Part shown: in pieces, positions 60,804 to 64,000 of the stretch
Layout: the number at the start of each line of letters is the position of its first letter
Numbering within the stretch: the stretch's first letter is position 1
Assembly: GCA_041653635.1 (NCBI GenBank)
Contig: JBAZFC010000001.1
Coordinates: 372,001 to 436,000, forward strand
Direction of reading: 5' to 3'
Source of the DNA: CAIXOA01 sp041653635
Lineage (GTDB): Archaea; Micrarchaeota; Micrarchaeia; Anstonellales; Bilamarchaeaceae
Length of the DNA stretch: 64,000 bases
Position numbers and translations under genes: made by a program
Notes under the pieces: model-generated
What the model saw: only the letters and a program-made list of their open reading frames with translations
Database searches by the model: none
Told to the model about the DNA's origin: nothing

Positions 60804-61418
60804 TCACAATTCCATATTCCTCAATTCCAGCTTTCCCTTTTTAATTTCAATCGTGCCGCACCTGCCCAGCTTCGCGGCGCCCACCTTCAGGATTTGGGTA
60901 GCCCCGAGCTTACCCACGCCCTCCTGCTCGTGTATGTGCCCGCACGCGTTCAGGAGCGGCCTTTTCCCTTCCACAATTCTCCTGACCGCGGTGCTGCCTG
61001 CATGCCCACCGCGCACCTCGTCCATCAGCCCATAAGGGGGCGCATGCGTCAGAAAAATAGTATTTCCATCCATCGGCAAGCCCTTCATCCACCCGTACAA
61101 CTTATCCTCCGGGAATTCAAGCGGCGTGTGGAAAGGCGTCGGCGGGCTGTACCCAAATCCAACAAGGTTCAACCCTTCCTCCAGCTCCACCCTCCGTGCA
61201 TGGATGAACCTGTCCCCAAAAACCCTTTCCAGAAAATCCCCGTCTCCGTTGCCGGGCACTGCGAAAACATTCCCGGGCGCGGCAAGCTCCCCTGCGAAGC
61301 TTTCTCCGCCCCCGATGTCCCCGGCTACAAGCACATAGTCGTAATCCTTCGCCCGTGAAACAACCCTTCCGAGGGCGGCTTCATCGCCGTGCAAATCCGA
61401 AACGACTAACAGTTTCAC
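60804..61418 (-). CDS. Calcineurin-like metallophosphoesterase
   Basis: 204 aa. Metal-site motifs: SDLHGDEAAL (Asp8, His10), VAGDIGG, PGNGDGD, LTHAPPYG and CGHIHEQ. Belongs to the YfcE/MJ0936-like phosphodiesterase group; substrate unknown. It overlaps nop5 by 4 bp (ATGA), so it is coupled to RNA-processing and translation genes. Confidence 0.92.
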   Translation of the reverse strand: MKLLVVSDLHGDEAALGRVVSRAKDYDYVLVAGDIGGGESFAGELAAPGNVFAVPGNGDGDFLERVFGDRFIHARRVELEEGLNLVGFGYSPPTPFHTPLEFPEDKLYGWMKGLPMDGNTIFLTHAPPYGLMDEVRGGHAGSTAVRRIVEGKRPLLNACGHIHEQEGVGKLGATQILKVGAAKLGRCGTIEIKKGKLELRNMEL

Positions 61419-62368
61419 ATTTTCGCCTTTGCGGCCAATACCGCCTTTATCCTCGCATCAAGGTTCTCCTTGAGCATGGGCGCTATGAACCTCTTCGTCT
61501 GCGAATCCGCCTTCGCCGCGATGGAAAGCTTCGCCGCAAGGGCGCGCGCTATCTTGCCCCTCACCCTTTTCGGGGACTGTGAAATCGCGGGGTACTGGAA
61601 AAGCACGCCGTGCTTGGGTGGCGGGACGCCCTTCTTGTTCTTCAAATGCTTGAATAGCGCCTTCTCCGCGCCCAGCACCTGTATCGTGCTGGACGGCATG
61701 AGCGAGAGCTTGTTAAGGCTCCCCGCCAGCGACACGAGCTTCCCTGCCAGCTTCCCGCCGACGAGGTGATCTATGTTCGGGCACACCTCCTTCGCAAGCT
61801 CGTTCATGTATTCCTCGTACGAGTCCATGAGCGCATAAACCGCCTCTATCCCGCGGGCCAGCTCGCGTATCTTCTCCACGTCCTTGGTCTTCAGCTCCCC
61901 CCCGGTGCTCGCCTTCGCCCTCGCGCATATGTCCAGGGCCTTCCCCTGCCCCACGAACTGTGAAATTGACGCCGGGTCCGGGTTCGCCTTGTCCAGGTTC
62001 AGCACCACTCCGATATAGCTGCGCCTCTCCGTGGTCTTCAATTCCGGGAAATAGAGCGAATACATCTCCTCCAATTTTTCCGCCATGAGGTTGGAAACGC
62101 TCTCCAGCTCCTCAACCGTGCGGGAAATCTGCGCGAGCATCACGTCCCTGCTCCTCAGCGCGGCAGAAGTCCTCTCCCTCGCCTTCTTCAGGAACCTCAA
62201 TCTCCTGTCCATGTCCGGGTCGCTTCCGCCCCTGTCCCTCCCTCCGCTGGGGCGCCCCCCGAACCCGCCCCTCCTGTCGCCGAAGCCGCTGGGCCTGCTG
62301 CTAAATCCGCCCGGGCGCCCGCCGCCCCTTCCACCGCCAAATCCGCCTCTGCGTTCCATAATAATCAC
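61415..62368 (-). CDS. nop5: Nop5-type protein lacking the N-terminal domain, with RGG tail
   Basis: 317 aa from GTG 62368 (ATG 62359 also likely). C-terminal Nop domain is clear: CPNIDHLVGGKLAGKLVSL, LGAEKALFKHLKNKKG, PKHGVLFQYPAISQSPKRVR, preceded by the coiled coil (about 55-200, RDVMLAQISRTVEELESVSN ... MYSLYFPEL). Normal archaeal Nop5 begins with a domain of about 120 residues that holds fibrillarin; here it is replaced by about 50 Gly/Arg residues with RGG repeats. C/D box RNP core, but its fibrillarin contact must differ. Overlaps trpS by 4 bp. Confidence 0.92.
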   Translation of the reverse strand: MIIMERRGGFGGGRGGGRPGGFSSRPSGFGDRRGGFGGRPSGGRDRGGSDPDMDRRLRFLKKARERTSAALRSRDVMLAQISRTVEELESVSNLMAEKLEEMYSLYFPELKTTERRSYIGVVLNLDKANPDPASISQFVGQGKALDICARAKASTGGELKTKDVEKIRELARGIEAVYALMDSYEEYMNELAKEVCPNIDHLVGGKLAGKLVSLAGSLNKLSLMPSSTIQVLGAEKALFKHLKNKKGVPPPKHGVLFQYPAISQSPKRVRGKIARALAAKLSIAAKADSQTKRFIAPMLKENLDARIKAVLAAKAKM

Positions 62369-63489
62369 TCAAATCTTTTGTTCCACATCTCTTTCGCCAG
62401 TTTCCCGGTGTGGGTGTATCTTTCCACGTCCGCCCTTTCCTTCCTTTTGCGGTGCTCGCACAGGAACCCGTTTATTTTCTGCGCGAGGACTTCCTTCACC
62501 TCCCCGGTGAGCATCCTCCCGCTACCATATTCCCCGGCGATTCTTTTTAATTCCACATCATCCGGCTCAAAAAGCACGCTGAGCCACTGGAACGGCACGT
62601 CCACGGACAGGTCCGCCCCCAATTTCCTGTGCTCCTCAAGGGTGGAGCGCCCGCCCGAGAACGCGTATTTCATTATCTTGTTCCGCACCGTCTTTTCGTC
62701 GTCGTCCAGCCAGATTGCGCTCTCCTTCATGGACGAGCTCATCTTCCCCTGCGCCCCCTGCAATGGAGAGAGGAATTTGGAGTGTATCTGCGCCGCCTTG
62801 TGGTATCCCAGCCCCTCGGCGATGTCCCGCTGTATCCTCCAGTAGGGGTCCTGGTCTATCGCCGCAGGAATGAGGCACCTCCTCTTCTCAAAGAAGGTCG
62901 GCAGCATCTGGCACGCCGGGTACATGCCCATCCCTATGTTCGTTTCATTTGTGAACCCGAACACCGCCTTCACCGTTGAATATGTGACCTTCTTCGCTAT
63001 CTTCAATAGCATCGGATAAGTGTTCCCCATGTATTCGCTGTCCCTGTAGATGAAGGTGCGGTCCGGGTCAAAGCCCACCGCCGCTATTTCCGCGATGTTC
63101 TCCTCCGCCCATTTCCCGGTCTCCTCCCAGCCCATGTCCTTCTTGTACAGGAAGTTCTCGTCGTCCGTAATCTCTATGTACAAATTAACCTTGAACCGGT
63201 CCTGCAGCCATTTCGTGAAAATCATCGGGATGAGGTGCCCGATGTGCATCTGGCCGCCCGGCTTCCTCCCGGTGTACAAATAGAAGCCCTTCCCCTTTTC
63301 ATAGTCGTCCAGCACCAGGTCCAAATCCCTGTGCGAGAAGAAAAAGTCGCGGTGCAGCATCACGTGCGTGCCCCCCGCGTCCTTCTCCAGCCTGCCGCGC
63401 AGCTTCCCGTCTATCCTCTTTGTCCCGAATTCCTTCACGAGCTTTTCGTAATCCACCTTGCCCGAGACTTCCCACGGAGTGACTGCCAT
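62365..63489 (-). CDS. trpS: Tryptophanyl-tRNA synthetase, archaeal/eukaryal type
   Basis: 374-aa class I synthetase charging tRNA-Trp. HIGH-like motif PGGQMHIGHL (about 78-87) and KMSSS (about 248-252), with the archaeal-type N-terminus TPWEVSGKVDYEKLV. TATA-like GTTTATATGG lies about 14-23 nt before ATG 63489, so the transcript is probably leaderless. First gene of a four-gene operon followed directly by tRNA-Pro. Confidence 0.96.
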   Translation of the reverse strand: MAVTPWEVSGKVDYEKLVKEFGTKRIDGKLRGRLEKDAGGTHVMLHRDFFFSHRDLDLVLDDYEKGKGFYLYTGRKPGGQMHIGHLIPMIFTKWLQDRFKVNLYIEITDDENFLYKKDMGWEETGKWAEENIAEIAAVGFDPDRTFIYRDSEYMGNTYPMLLKIAKKVTYSTVKAVFGFTNETNIGMGMYPACQMLPTFFEKRRCLIPAAIDQDPYWRIQRDIAEGLGYHKAAQIHSKFLSPLQGAQGKMSSSMKESAIWLDDDEKTVRNKIMKYAFSGGRSTLEEHRKLGADLSVDVPFQWLSVLFEPDDVELKRIAGEYGSGRMLTGEVKEVLAQKINGFLCEHRKRKERADVERYTHTGKLAKEMWNKRFE

Positions 63490-63551
63490 GCATCAAGTTC
63501 CCATATAAACATTAAAAAATTGTTCCTAAAAAAACCACTCCTGTGACATAA

Positions 63552-64000
63552 ATGACTTTTGTCCCCAAGAAACTATTCTTTACAAAGGGTGTTGGCGTTT
63601 CCAACACGAGGTTGAGCTCCTTTGAGGAGGCGCTGCGTTCCGCAGGGATTGCGAAATTCAACCTTGTTACGGTGTCCAGCATCTTCCCGCCCAACGCGCA
63701 GCTCATAGACCGCGAGCAGGGCCTCGCGGAGATGCACGCCGGGCAGATTGTTTTCTGCGTCCTAGCGCGCCTTTCCTCATGCGAGCCGAACAGGCTCATA
63801 TCCGCCTCCATCGGCACCGCGCTGCCCGCGGACCCGTCCGTGCACGGCTACCTGAGCGAGCACCACTCGTATGGATTGAACCAGGAGAAGTGCGGCGACT
63901 ATTCCGAGGACCTCGCGGCATCCATGCTCGCATCCACTCAGGGTATAGAGTTCGACGTGGACGCGAACTGGGACGAGAAGGAGAAGTACTTCAAGATGAG
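63552..64000 (+). CDS. Pyruvoyl-dependent arginine decarboxylase, 3' end outside window
   Basis: 149 codons visible. Matches archaeal PvlArgDC: VPKKLFFTKGVGVSNTRLSS, then VTVSSIFPPNAQL, where self-cleavage between Ser42 and Ser43 creates the pyruvoyl group, and SIGTALPADPSVHGYLSEHH. It makes agmatine, precursor of polyamines and of agmatidine in tRNA-Ile2. Diverges from trpS across 62 bp containing AT-rich promoter sequence. Confidence 0.93.
   Translation, partial: MTFVPKKLFFTKGVGVSNTRLSSFEEALRSAGIAKFNLVTVSSIFPPNAQLIDREQGLAEMHAGQIVFCVLARLSSCEPNRLISASIGTALPADPSVHGYLSEHHSYGLNQEKCGDYSEDLAASMLASTQGIEFDVDANWDEKEKYFKM

Overview
The window reads as a GC-rich (my estimate is high fifties per cent G+C), gene-dense archaeal chromosome segment. 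The archaeal assignment rests on PCNA, thermosome, Nop5, archaeal/eukaryal-type TrpRS, CTP-dependent riboflavin kinase, pyruvoyl-dependent arginine decarboxylase, an intron-containing tRNA-Met, TATA-box promoters placed 25-30 nt before start codons (many mRNAs look leaderless) and class III (archaeal pilin) signal peptides. Very large orphan proteins, minimal or stripped versions of conserved proteins and many unrecognised genes suggest a DPANN-type lineage (Micrarchaeota/Diapherotrites-like); that placement is an inference.

Layout. 1-2411: purF (5' cut by the window) overlapping pheT. 2415-8538: nitroreductase, a 1235-residue surface protein, a helicase-only Hef-like protein and a small Cas2-like-fold protein. 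8558-14301 (minus): purL-purQ-hexapeptide acetyltransferase-pepA. 14420-16031: an orphan gene and a stand-alone NFACT-R protein. 16170-22953 (plus): a compact operon with a type IV secretion-like core (VirB2-, VirB6-, split VirB4-like proteins), a winged-helix/coiled-coil protein and a 53-residue microprotein, running by stop/start overlaps into purD and a secreted transglutaminase-like protein. 22997-35231: PCNA, a 1997-residue helical-repeat protein, a candidate C/D box sRNA, tRNA-Phe, a glutamine-synthetase homologue lacking its catalytic residues, and orphans. 35330-41887: thermosome, an AT-rich orphan, pyrD-pyrK-trxB, a membrane protein and ribK. 41884-50780: a Tad/type IV pilus locus (ATPase, two membrane-core proteins, CBS protein, five minus-strand pilin-like proteins) divergent from a small pilin. 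50829-53537: KaiC-like ATPase, tRNA-Val(GAC), orphan. 53592-59514: gap-uppS-DUF192-second pilus ATPase and core-PAP2-dolichol-kinase-like operon. 59521-64000: tRNA-Val(CAC), tRNA-Met with intron, tRNA-Pro(TGG), a trpS-nop5-phosphoesterase-GNAT operon, and the start of a PvlArgDC gene.

The most novel signal is a dispersed repeat of about 92 bp with seven copies, drawn as three hairpins whose paired arms change together between copies. Copies sit exactly at gene edges: one supplies the start codon of purL, one is read into a pilin gene in the same frame, and one abuts the 3' end of tRNA-Val. A second signal is a perfect 16-bp palindrome present twice, each time in a promoter region. Together the genes cover de novo purine and pyrimidine synthesis, replication and RNA processing, protein folding, polyprenyl carrier metabolism and at least three surface-secretion or pilus machines.
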